Notes under the pieces: model-generated
The model's input: the letters and a program-made list of their open reading frames with translations, nothing else
Databases searched by the model: none
What the model was told of the DNA's origin: nothing
Shown: positions 1 to 7,646 of the stretch, piece by piece
How the letters are laid out: every line of letters starts with the position of its first letter
Numbering within the stretch: the stretch's first letter is position 1
Assembly: GCA_902493855.1 (NCBI GenBank)
Contig: CABUQV010000003.1
Location: 62,001 to 126,000, forward strand
Length of the DNA stretch: 64,000 nucleotides
Source: an uncultured Collinsella sp.
GTDB taxonomy: Bacteria > Actinomycetota > Coriobacteriia > Coriobacteriales > Coriobacteriaceae
Direction: 5' to 3'
Translations under genes and position numbers: made by a program

Positions 1-27
1 ACCGCGCACAAAAGCGATAAGGCTATG

Positions 28-1317
28 CTAGCAGATGCAGCCGTCGGCGAGCGTCTGCTTACCGCCGACAAACACATCGGTGGCACGACCGGTAAGCGTG
101 CGGCCGGCAAAACCGGAGTTCTCGGCGCGCGACTCATAACCGTCCTCGCCGACCGTCCAGGTGGCAGAGGGGTCGAACACGGTCAGGTCGGCAACGGAAC
201 CCGCCTTGACCTGAACCTGGTCGAGGCCCAGAATCTCACGCGGCTTGATGGCCATGAGCTCGACCATGCGGCCCACGCTCATCTTGCCCGTGTTGACCAG
301 CTCGGTGAGTACGAGCGACAGGGAGGTCTCGAGGCCGATCATGCCAAAGGGCGCAAGCTCGAACTCGCGGGCCTTCTCCCACGGGGTGTGGGGAGCGTGA
401 TCGGTGACGATAGCGTCGACGGTGCCGTCGATGACGCCCTGACGGATGGCCTCGGCATCTTCCTCGGTACGCAGCGGCGGATTGACCTTGAGCGAGGTGT
501 TGTAGGTCTCGTCCAGGTCGTTCTCGGTCAGGAACATGTGGTGCGGGGTAGCCTCGCAGGTAACCTGAACGCCAGCAGCCTTACCGGCACGCACGATCTC
601 CAGACCATGGGCGGTGGAGATGTGCTGGATGTGCAGCTTGGCACCGGTCAGCTTGGCGATCTCGATGTCGCGGGCGATCTGGAGCTCCTCGCCGGCAGCC
701 GGCCAGCCCTCGAGGGCCAGACGGGTCGAGACCTTGCCCTCGTTGATCTGGCCGTGACCGACCAGGTCCTCGTCCTGGCAGTGGCTCATAAAGACCTTGC
801 CGAACATCTTGCCGTAGTCCATGCAGCGACGGAGCATGCCTGCGCCCTGCACGCCGCGGCCGTCGTCGGTGAAGGCGACGGCGCCGTGGGCGACCATATC
901 GCCCATCTCGGACATGGCCTCGCCCTTAAGACCGCGGGTCATGGCGCCCGACGGATAGACGCGGCAGTGGCCGACCTCGGCAGCGCGGGACTTGACGAAC
1001 TCCACGACGGTGCCGTTATCGGTGACGGGATCGGTGTTGGGCATGGCGCACACGCCGGTAAAGCCGCCCTTGGCAGCTGCGCGGGTGCCGCTCTCGATGT
1101 CCTCTTTGACCTCGTAGCCGGGCTCGCGAAGGTGAACGTGCATATCCACCAGACCGGGGACGAGGTACTTGCCGGAAAGGTCGCGGACCTCGGCTCCCTC
1201 GACGGCGAGATTCTCGCCGACCTCGGCGATCTTGTCGCCGTCAATCAGGACGTCAACGACACCGTCAAGCTCGACGGACGGGTCGACGACGTGGGCATTC
1301 TTAAGAAGCAAGGCCAT
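28..1317 (-). CDS. pyrC: Dihydroorotase
   Basis: Cytosolic zinc enzyme that closes carbamoyl-aspartate to dihydroorotate, the third step of pyrimidine synthesis. The 429-residue protein has the type I dihydroorotase signature: the metal-binding HVHLREPG segment near residue 60, a MPNTDP loop, and the late TDHAPH motif around residue 305. The length is normal for the class I family. I start it at the ATG at 1317, because a GGAGGTG ribosome site lies at 1324-1330, six bases upstream; an in-frame start five codons earlier would cover that site. The first 17 coding bases overlap the end of pyrB, so the two are translationally coupled. It is the last gene of pyrR-pyrB-pyrC. Bases 1-27 downstream show nothing recognisable. 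Confidence 0.96.
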   Translation of the reverse strand: MALLLKNAHVVDPSVELDGVVDVLIDGDKIAEVGENLAVEGAEVRDLSGKYLVPGLVDMHVHLREPGYEVKEDIESGTRAAAKGGFTGVCAMPNTDPVTDNGTVVEFVKSRAAEVGHCRVYPSGAMTRGLKGEAMSEMGDMVAHGAVAFTDDGRGVQGAGMLRRCMDYGKMFGKVFMSHCQDEDLVGHGQINEGKVSTRLALEGWPAAGEELQIARDIEIAKLTGAKLHIQHISTAHGLEIVRAGKAAGVQVTCEATPHHMFLTENDLDETYNTSLKVNPPLRTEEDAEAIRQGVIDGTVDAIVTDHAPHTPWEKAREFELAPFGMIGLETSLSLVLTELVNTGKMSVGRMVELMAIKPREILGLDQVQVKAGSVADLTVFDPSATWTVGEDGYESRAENSGFAGRTLTGRATDVFVGGKQTLADGCIC

Positions 1318-2245
1318 TATCGGCACCTCCAAGCAGCAGATACAGGATAGCCATACGCACGCAGATACCGGCGTAGACCTGCTCCAGGATGACGGAGCGT
1401 TGCGGGTGGTCGGCCATATAGGAGTCGAACTCGACGCCGCGGTTGATGGGGCCCGGGTGGCAGATGATCGCGTCGGGCTTCATGAGCTTCTCGCGGTCCT
1501 TAGTCAGGCCGAAGAGCTTGTGGTACTCGCGAATGGTCGGGAACGGGGCACCCTCGAGGCGCTCCTGCTGCACGCGCAGCATGTAGACGACGTCCAGCTC
1601 GGGCAGGACGGAATCGAGGTCGCTCGTCACGTGGTCGCAGCCCAGGACCTCGGGCGCCGGCGGCAGCAGCGTGCCGGGGGCGACGGCGTAGGTCTCGCAG
1701 CCCATGATCTTAAGGGCGGGGATCAGCGAGCCGCAAACGCGAGAGTGGGCGATATCGCCGACGACGGCGACCTTCAGACCGTGGAAGTCACCCTTGTGCT
1801 CCCAGATGGTGTACAGGTCGAGCAGGGCCTGCGTGGGATGGTTGTGCTTGCCGTCACCGGCGCAGATGACGCTCGCGGGCGAGTTCTGGGTGACGATGTA
1901 GGGAGCACCGGCGTGCTTATCGCGTACGACGATGCAGTCGATCTTATAGGCGTTGAGGGTCTCGACGGTGTCGACAAGGCTCTCGCCCTTGACCGTGGAG
2001 GTCGAGGAGCCGCCAAAATTAAGGCTGTCGGCCGAAAGACGCTTCTCGGCGAGCTCGAAAGAGCTGCGGGTGCGCGTCGAGGGCTCGTTGAACATGTTGA
2101 CGATGGTCTTGCCCTTGAGCGTGGGGACCTTCTTGATGGCACGCTCGTTGACCTCGGAGAACGCCTTGGCGGTCTCGAGGATGAGCTTGATGTCCTCTTC
2201 GGAGTACTCGGTAATGTCGATCAGGTGCTTATGGTTGAACGCCAC
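1301..2245 (-). CDS. pyrB: Aspartate carbamoyltransferase catalytic subunit
   Basis: Condenses carbamoyl phosphate with aspartate, the committed pyrimidine step. Family motifs are clear: STRTRSSFELA (carbamoyl-phosphate loop), HPTQALLDLYTI, and GPINRGVEF near the C-terminus. At 314 residues it is the usual length of the unregulated, Bacillus-type catalytic chain, and no pyrI regulatory gene is adjacent. A GTG at 2257 is also possible, but it lies inside the GGGAGGTGA ribosome site (2254-2262). The GTG at 2245 is correctly spaced from that site and follows the pyrR stop directly. Regulation is expected to be through the PyrR attenuator upstream of pyrR. Confidence 0.95.
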   Translation of the reverse strand: MAFNHKHLIDITEYSEEDIKLILETAKAFSEVNERAIKKVPTLKGKTIVNMFNEPSTRTRSSFELAEKRLSADSLNFGGSSTSTVKGESLVDTVETLNAYKIDCIVVRDKHAGAPYIVTQNSPASVICAGDGKHNHPTQALLDLYTIWEHKGDFHGLKVAVVGDIAHSRVCGSLIPALKIMGCETYAVAPGTLLPPAPEVLGCDHVTSDLDSVLPELDVVYMLRVQQERLEGAPFPTIREYHKLFGLTKDREKLMKPDAIICHPGPINRGVEFDSYMADHPQRSVILEQVYAGICVRMAILYLLLGGADNGLAS

Positions 2246-2249
2246 GGTA

Positions 2250-2834
2250 CTACTCACCTCCCAGCGGCGCGGAGCCCACGTGGGAACCCGGCGCGACGTC
2301 GTTAATCTCGACGGCGGTACGGCCGTCGACTTCCTTCATATATAGGTGCACGTTCTCCTCATGCGACGAGGGAACGTTCTTGCCGACAAAGTCCGGCGAG
2401 ATGGGGAGCTCGCGGTGGCCGCGGTCAACGAGAACTGCCAGCTCAATGCGGCTCGGACGGCCCAGGTCCATAACGGCGTCGAGAGCGGCGCGGATGGTAC
2501 GGCCCGTATACAGGATGTCGTCCACCAGCACGACGCGCTTGCCGTCGACGCTGAAGGGAATGTTGGTAGCGTGGATCGCGGGAGCGAAATTGGTCGCATA
2601 GTCATCGCGGTAGAAGCTGATGTCCAGGCTGCCGAGCGGAACGTCGACGCCCTCGATCTCCTTGATCTCCTCGGCGAGCTTCTTTGCCAGAAGGTCGCCG
2701 CGCGTGACGATGCCGACCAGAGCGAGGTCTTCACAGCCCTCGTTGCGCTCGAGAATCTCGTGCGCGATGCGGGTCATCGCTCGATTGACGGCGGTCTCGT
2801 CCATGATGACCGCCTTGGGGGAAGTCGTGCCCAT
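2250..2834 (-). CDS. pyrR: PyrR: pyr operon RNA-binding attenuation regulator / uracil phosphoribosyltransferase
   Basis: PyrR senses UMP/UTP and binds the pyr leader RNA; many members also make UMP from uracil and PRPP. The 194-residue protein is a phosphoribosyltransferase fold with the PRPP-binding motif VVLVDDILYTGRTIRAAL near residue 105, characteristic of PyrR. The ATG at 2834 follows a GGAAGGAGA ribosome site. It is the first gene of the pyr operon and lies right behind a terminator/alternative-stem leader (2874-2962), the arrangement expected for autoregulated PyrR operons. The stop at 2250-2252 sits just before the pyrB start. Whether this copy keeps catalytic activity cannot be told from sequence. 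Confidence 0.95.
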   Translation of the reverse strand: MGTTSPKAVIMDETAVNRAMTRIAHEILERNEGCEDLALVGIVTRGDLLAKKLAEEIKEIEGVDVPLGSLDISFYRDDYATNFAPAIHATNIPFSVDGKRVVLVDDILYTGRTIRAALDAVMDLGRPSRIELAVLVDRGHRELPISPDFVGKNVPSSHEENVHLYMKEVDGRTAVEINDVAPGSHVGSAPLGGE

Positions 2835-2873
2835 CGATCTCCTTCCTCACATGTCTTGACTGCTGACACAGTC

Positions 2874-2962
2874 AAAAAAATAGATGCCCGACCGCTCAAA
2901 GCGGACCAGACACCCACAGGAAGGGCTGCTCTTTGGCAGCAATGTAATTCCATGTGGGTATC
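2874..2962 (-). promoter_or_regulatory. pyr operon attenuator leader (terminator and competing stem)
   Basis: On the minus strand a long stem (2883-2914, loop UUG, several G·U pairs and one bulge) is followed by seven U (2874-2880), a textbook intrinsic terminator 40 bases before pyrR. The outer bases of its 5' arm (2909-2918) can instead pair with 2953-2962 over ten base pairs, which would prevent the terminator. A small hairpin (2925-2940) sits inside that alternative stem. PyrR-controlled attenuation is inferred from position; the exact PyrR-binding loop was not identified with certainty. Confidence 0.75.
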
Positions 2963-3199
2963 TCGTACCCCTTTAATGGTCAAGGGATAGTGTAGCCAAC
3001 CTCGAGCTTAATTGCGAGCATAAATACAGAGCAATCCGTAAACGGAGCCCAATGCTCCATAAACCTATATATATTTGTGGGACGAGCTTGAAAACGCACG
3101 CACGAGCTGGCATAATCGCCTCTGCTGCACGCAAATCGGATCTACGTCCAGGGCCGTGGCGTGAGCACTATCGCCAAAAGAGGAATATCTCTGTGTAGA

Positions 3200-3228
3200 T
3201 TGCGCACAGGGAGCTGCTTCTGTGCTAT
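3200..3228 (+). promoter_or_regulatory. Probable rpmB promoter
   Basis: A TTGCGC -35 (3200-3205) and a TGCTAT -10 (3223-3228) are separated by 17 bases and lie about 58 bases before the rpmB start. Inferred from consensus only. Confidence 0.5.
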
Positions 3229-3285
3229 AGTTCAGGCTTGTTTGTTAACGCGACATGTTCGTTTGTCGCCCAAGGAGGGTCAGTT

Positions 3286-3474
3286 ATGTCCAAAGTTTGC
3301 GAAGTTTGCGGTAAGCACCCCGTTGCCGGTCGCTCCATCAGCCACTCTCACCGCGTCACCAACCGTAAGTTCCGCCCCAACATCCAGCGCGTCTACGTCG
3401 TCGTCGATGGTCACCGTCGTAAGATGAACGTTTGCTCCACCTGCCTCAAGTCCGGCAAGGTTGCGCGCTCCTAA
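3286..3474 (+). CDS. rpmB: 50S ribosomal protein L28
   Basis: Structural protein of the large ribosomal subunit. The 62-residue product has the typical L28 opening (CEVCGKHPV, then SHSHRVTNRKFRPN) and a second CSTC pair near residue 51, so it is the zinc-binding (C+) form with four cysteines. The ATG at 3286 is preceded by AAGGAGGG at 3272-3279; upstream in-frame codons are not part of the family. It is a single-gene unit on the plus strand, with its own promoter and a strong terminator at 3542-3577, divergent from the pyr operon. Confidence 0.97.
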   Translation: MSKVCEVCGKHPVAGRSISHSHRVTNRKFRPNIQRVYVVVDGHRRKMNVCSTCLKSGKVARS

Positions 3475-3541
3475 ATAAGGTCTTACCAACAAGTACCTCG
3501 GACTCTCCGGGTCAAAGACCTCGCGTTCATATAGAACTATT

Positions 3542-3577
3542 AGAAACCGCTTTCTTTTGAGAAGGCGGTTTCTTTTT
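3542..3577 (+). terminator. rpmB terminator
   Basis: A 13-bp stem (3542-3554 with 3561-3573, one G·U) with a six-base loop and a T-rich tail (3571-3577) lies about 70 bases after the rpmB stop. Confidence 0.85.
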
Positions 3578-3611
3578 CTATCTATCCAGGAATGCAAAAC
3601 CAGAGCGAAAA

Positions 3612-3635
3612 TGAGCTGCGTCCCAAATCTTGGAC
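3612..3635 (+). repeat. IS3-family terminal inverted repeat, orfB end
   Basis: It matches the reverse complement of 4337-4360 at 20 of 24 positions and carries the same TGA.CTGC.TCCCA start and TCTTGGAC end. Confidence 0.75.
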
Positions 3636-3649
3636 GCCCTAAATAGCGA

Positions 3650-4313
3650 CTAGGCCGCGAGGGCCTGATTCCGGAACTCCTCCGGGGTCAGGCCCTTCAA
3701 TCTTACCTGCCTCCGGCTCGTGATCCAGTGGACTATGTATTCCTCCAGGTCGCGTTTGAAATCCTCGAACAGAAGTCCATCGTCGGAGCTCAGCAGGCCC
3801 TGCCGCCCGCCACCTTGAACTCGGTGACGTCCGTTCCCAGCTTCCGCCACGGGGCCCCGGCGTCGAAATCCCTCGCGATCACGTTCTCGAACGTCCCGCC
3901 GACGACGCCCCTGTACGAGTTGTACTTGTGGTAGGCCGTCTCGCGTCTGATACCGCAGCGAATCCCCATCTCTCGCATCATCTTGAGCACGGTCTTGTCG
4001 GCTATCACGGCCCCCTCTTCCGCCCCGAGGCACATCGCTATCTGCCGGTGCCCGCAGCCGTTGGCGGTGCGCGAGTAGATCTCGGCGGCCACCGGCGGCC
4101 TTCTGCTCGTATGTGTATCTGCCCCGCTTTCCGTCCATGCGCAGCAGGACCTCGCTCCCGAATACGCGATATATCTCCTGCCATCTTCTCACGGCTTCCG
4201 GGGGAAACGAAAGCCGCGATCGCGGCAGATTTATACCCGTGCTCGAGCTCGAAGAGCCCTATGGCCGCCTTCCTGGCCTCGCCATCATGCTTCACTCTCA
4301 AGTCAACGCGCAT
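3650..4313 (-). pseudogene. IS3-family transposase remnant (orfA + orfB pieces)
   Basis: Read on the minus strand, the frame starting at 4313 gives the orfA helix-turn-helix opening (KHDGEARKAAIGLFELEHGYKS has the family pattern). It then shifts to a frame reading VRRWQEIYRVFG and KRGRYTYEQK. A third frame (to 3790) gives the orfB part: NGCGHRQIAMCL, KMMREMGIRCGIRR and LGTDVTEFKV, which holds the first catalytic Asp. After a deletion the C-terminal FEDFKRDLEEYIVHW and LTPEEFRNQALAA follow, ending at 3650. The second Asp and the Glu of the DDE triad are missing, and at least three frameshifts are needed to join the pieces. It cannot encode a working transposase. Confidence 0.8.
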
Positions 4314-4354
4314 AAAGAAAGCCTCCCATTTCTCATGTCCAAGAAATGGGAGGC
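4314..4354 (-). terminator. Perfect hairpin inside the IS end, likely terminator of the surface-protein gene
   Basis: A perfect 13-bp stem (4321-4333 with 4342-4354) and an eight-base loop are followed on the minus strand by TTTCTTT (4314-4320). It lies 28 bases after the surface-protein stop and within the terminal part of the IS, before orfA. Confidence 0.65.
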
Positions 4355-4360
4355 AGTTCA
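4337..4360 (-). repeat. IS3-family terminal inverted repeat, orfA end
   Basis: Partner of 3612-3635. Its inner part also forms the stem of the 4321-4354 hairpin. Confidence 0.75.
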
Positions 4361-4381
4361 CAAGCCATGGCGGGCCATTAT

Positions 4382-7200
4382 TTATTTATCATTCCGCCTC
4401 TTCTTGCGGTTGTATTCGAGCAGCAAACCTAAAGAAGTCAAAGCAGATCCGACAACTGCCAGAGGAAGAACCGGCAGCAGTCTCTCCCCTGTCGAAGCCA
4501 GAGCACCCGGCTCGGTGGTCTTGGTCTGGGAGGCGGGGTCGGCCTTGGTGTCGCCGCCGTTCTCGTCGAAGGTCACGGTGACGTCGCGGGGCACCCACTT
4601 CCACTGGGCGTAGACGGTCGTGGACTTGGAGACCTCGGTCTTGTCGGTGAACTGATCGCCCGACCCGTCCCTCTCGGTGTTCCAGCCGTCGAACGCCCAG
4701 CCCTTGCGGGTCGGGGCGGTCTTGGGCAGCGCGAAGGTGAAGCTGGTCTTGCCTTTTATTTTTTCCTGAGTTTTAACCAGAGGGTAGGCTGGATCGTCGG
4801 CGCCGTTGGCGTCAAAAGTTAAATCAATCTTTGCAGCAACTTGCCACATGAAGTTGTTCTTATTTCCGGCCGCGTCATTCGTTCGCTTAAGATACATTCC
4901 CTCGTTCAGAGCATCGGAATTGCCCAAAACAAAAGTGCCTTGAGCAGGCGTATCTTTAGCGCCAGCCTTCCCCAAAACATAGTTGTCACCGATTGTCGGC
5001 TTTTTAAGAATCTCCCAGTCAGAGGCATCCACGGTGTTAACCGTCGTGACACCCGAAGCAACTCCGCGAATATCAAGCGGAATAGATCCGACATTATAGT
5101 TTTTGCCCTCAGAAACTATCGGAAGTCTCACCTCAGCGGAAACACCGTCATATGAACCCTGGATGATTACTGGCTTCAGCAGAGCCATCAATCCAGAATT
5201 CGAGGCATCCTTTACGACGGACATCGATCCATGGTTAACGAATTGACCTCCCTGCCCAACGGTCAGGGAGCCAGCCACAGTCAAATCTGGATTCCCGCTA
5301 TCGGCGCGGTCATATAGCTGTTCCCACGAACCATTGATCACGGCGTTGCCCTCAAGCATGACTGCATCATTATCATCCGTTACCAGCGAACTGTCCTTTT
5401 CAACAGTAAGGTTCATCGTCAGCCAAAGTCCATTAAGAGTGACCCGTGAGCCATTCTTAACGTAAACATTTGTTGCTGACTGCACAAAGGGGATTGTTGC
5501 CGAACAATTATTAAAGTTGACGGTGGGAGCATTTAAAGGCGCCGAGTCATAATTTGTCGTCGAAAGAATCCCAGTTCTGACTTTCGGACTACCTGAAACA
5601 GTTATTTCGGAGCCTTCATTAGCTAATGTCGCCTCCGTGAGCCTGATTATGTTCACATCGCCACCGTCGACGAGAACCTTGCATGCGCCCCCTGCCGTAC
5701 TAGAACTTAGCGCGAGAATATCCCCCTCGTCATAGTCAGAATCACCGTAAAGACTATTCTTTAGTTCAGCATTGATCGTGTTGATAGTTACCGTGCCGCT
5801 GACAGAAGAATCTTCGCTTGCACCATAAATATCTTGTAAATGAGAGCCTTGAACATTAATGGTGATGTCTCCGCCTACCATGCCCATAATGGCACCATTA
5901 ATATTGGGAAGATCGTAGCTATCTGGAACTGTACCTTTATCCCAGCCCCAGACATTTTCAAAAGTGTCGATGGTAACACTACCCTTAATAATGTAATGCT
6001 CCGTCTGCCCAGGCATTGCCGCGAAAAGATTGCCAGCTCCCGTAATGCCCCAGTTGGCACCCAAACGCAAGATACGATCACTATTTGCATAGCTCTCGGA
6101 TCCCGCGATGATATGTAAATTCCCATCAATTATCGACTCGCTGGCATCGCCCTCAGTGCCGCATATTTCAAGTGTTTTACCCGAGCGAACATCAAGCGTC
6201 ACGTTGCCGCGCATCTCACAACCGTAAGTGCCTTCGATAGAAGGAGAAACTTCGGAGTTGGCATTGTCGTAAACAAGCGTGGCGTTACCACCTACATAAA
6301 CAGCAGGAGAGCCGTTTCCATCGCCGCTCGACCCATCGCCGCGCATGCAACCGGGATTAACGTGATTACCGCTAGCCATGCGAAGGTTACCGCTGATCTC
6401 AAGATAGGTGTCATGCTCGACGGACCCTTGATATGAACCACCAATGACGTCATGAAGGCCAGCGTCACCACCAGGATTGATATATCCAGACGCAGCTATC
6501 ACCACATGTGTGTGGTCGACAGTCGACTTATAGCCACCGCCATAAAGTGTTTCAGAAAGCTTGAGCTCGCAGTTACGAGTGAAAACGGTATCGAAACCAT
6601 TGCAATAGAATTTATCTAGACCAACAACTTCGACGTTGTCAAAAGTACAAGGTCCGGAGAGCATGGCACGGCTGGAGAAGCGCAAGGTTGCGTGATTACC
6701 ACCGTCGCTCGTCACGGTAATCTTCTTGTTAGCAACGCCGAAATTCGAAACGTAATCTTCTTGGGTCGGCACCACAAAAGACGAGCCGCCTTTTAGGACA
6801 AGTCTGATCTCCGATAAATTATCAGAGGCGATTTCATTCAGCGCCTCCTCGAATGTCGATTGATCATTGACTTGATAAACACCGGATTCTGCTGCCTCAG
6901 AATTCGATTCATCAGATGTTTCATTCACATTCACATCGTTTGACTGCTTATCCGAGACAACAGATTCAGGGTTTTGATCATCACTTGAAACCGTCTTGTC
7001 GTTAGACGAAGCCTCGACCGACCCCCCCCCGACACAGAGGCACTATCAGCAGATTCATTAGACAGATTCTCCGAAGTCATGTTTTGCTGAGGGTCAGTAT
7101 TCACTATTACATCAGCAAATACGCCCGTAGGGATAGTATTAAACACGAACAAAAAAGTGACGAGCCAAACGAAAGCTCGCCTGCAGCGTGGCAATCTCAC
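4382..7200 (-). CDS. Phase-variable sortase-anchored beta-helix/InlB-repeat surface protein, in OFF frame
   Basis: Large secreted surface protein, probable adhesin or matrix protein. The GTG at 7200, behind AAAGGGCGG, opens a signal peptide (MRLPRCRRAF, then a hydrophobic core ending near VFADVIV). After about 57 codons the frame runs into nine G (7022-7030), and translation then stops at 6931-6933. One added G (or two removed) joins it to an 850-codon frame and gives 939 residues. That part has a long run of Gly/Asn/Val-rich beta-helix-like repeats, then an InlB/Listeria-Bacteroides repeat (FDGWNTERDGSGDQF, ending YAQWK) and the start of a second one. The tail LASTG, a hydrophobic stretch and KKRRNDK resembles a sortase signal. 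GC is clearly below that of the neighbours. The break could also be a sequencing error or fixed decay, but no other lesion is seen over 2.8 kb. Confidence 0.75.
7022..7030 (-). repeat. Homopolymeric G tract (nine G on the coding strand)
   Basis: Nine consecutive C on the plus strand interrupt the surface-protein frame just after the signal peptide. With nine G the upstream frame ends after 89 residues. With ten or seven G it is continuous with the 850-codon frame; with eight it stops almost at once. Confidence 0.9.
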
Positions 7201-7204
7201 AAAC

Positions 7205-7243
7205 CGCCCTTTCTACTTATCTGATATGAACCAGTAAAGGGCG
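7205..7243 (-). promoter_or_regulatory. 5' leader hairpin hiding the ribosome site of the surface-protein gene
   Basis: On the minus strand CGCCCTTT (7236-7243) pairs perfectly with AAAGGGCG (7205-7212), the ribosome site of the GTG at 7200. ACT/AGT extends the stem after a two-base bulge, with a 15-base loop. There is no U-run, so it is not a terminator. Control of translation is inferred. Confidence 0.5.
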
Positions 7244-7285
7244 ACAAAATACCCAGAGGTAAAGGCATAAAGTTCACTCTTGCTG

Positions 7286-7305
7286 AATGTGCCATCTGAC
7301 ACATT
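7286..7305. promoter_or_regulatory. CRP/FNR-like dyad upstream of the surface-protein gene
   Basis: AATGTGCCATCTGACACATT is a dyad with six-base arms. Its core has the TGTG-N8-CACA spacing of CRP/FNR-family operators. It lies about 86 bases before the GTG start at 7200. The regulator is unknown. Confidence 0.35.
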
Positions 7306-7524
7306 TAGTTTTAGTTTAATACCAGTGTTTTGTCTGACAAGAGAACGCGTATATTGCCATGAAATAGAAACGACCCAATATTTGTGTCACGACCAGCCGG
7401 AATTGATCGATGTGCATTAGTTTCCTAAGACCTAATGACCAAACAATGAACAAACTCCATACCATAGCCATGGGGAAACTAGGATTTCGCCCGGAGAAGA
7501 GGTTCGACTTTAATTTTAAATAGT

Positions 7525-7554
7525 TAAAACGCTTCAGTTTATTGAAGCGTTTTA
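7525..7554. terminator. 12-bp perfect inverted repeat between divergent genes (bidirectional terminator-like)
   Basis: TAAAACGCTTCA (7525-7536) and TGAAGCGTTTTA (7543-7554) flank a six-base loop. A-rich and T-rich ends make it terminator-like on both strands, yet neither flanking gene is transcribed toward it. It could be a relic of a lost gene, or an operator. The remaining bases between 7306 and 7597 are AT-rich, with no supported gene. Confidence 0.45.
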
Positions 7555-7597
7555 GTGTGCCTTTTACAGGAATCTTACCGTTCGCCGAATAATTTCT

Positions 7598-7606
7598 TGC
7601 TATCAT
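7598..7606 (+). promoter_or_regulatory. Possible extended -10 promoter of adhE
   Basis: TGCTATCAT (7598-7606) fits an extended -10 (TGnTATnAT) 41 bases before the adhE start. No good -35 is visible. Confidence 0.4.
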
Positions 7607-7646
7607 GCAAGGCGTAGGGTAAATCTCCGATCGCAAGGAGACACAA

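Larger units (their letters stand above)
3612..4360 (-). mobile_element. Degenerate, internally deleted IS3-family insertion sequence
   Basis: Imperfect 24-base inverted repeats (3612-3635 and 4337-4360, 20 of 24 matching, beginning TGA and CTGC) bound 749 bases. This is well short of the 1.2-1.5 kb usual for IS3 elements. Between them, pieces of orfA and orfB in several frames read as an IS3-type transposase on the minus strand. The middle of the catalytic domain is gone. No convincing target-site duplication is visible at either edge (gaaaa before, caagc after). The element lies 22 bases from the stop codon of the surface-protein gene. Confidence 0.8.

Noticed and set aside
3605..4366. A target-site duplication around the IS3 remnant
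   Set aside because: The bases next to the two ends (gaaaa and caagc) do not match over 3-5 bases.
4382..4600. The surface protein being truncated by the IS insertion
   Set aside because: The protein ends with LASTG, a hydrophobic segment and KKRRNDK, a complete sortase-type tail, and the IS end lies 22 bases beyond the stop.
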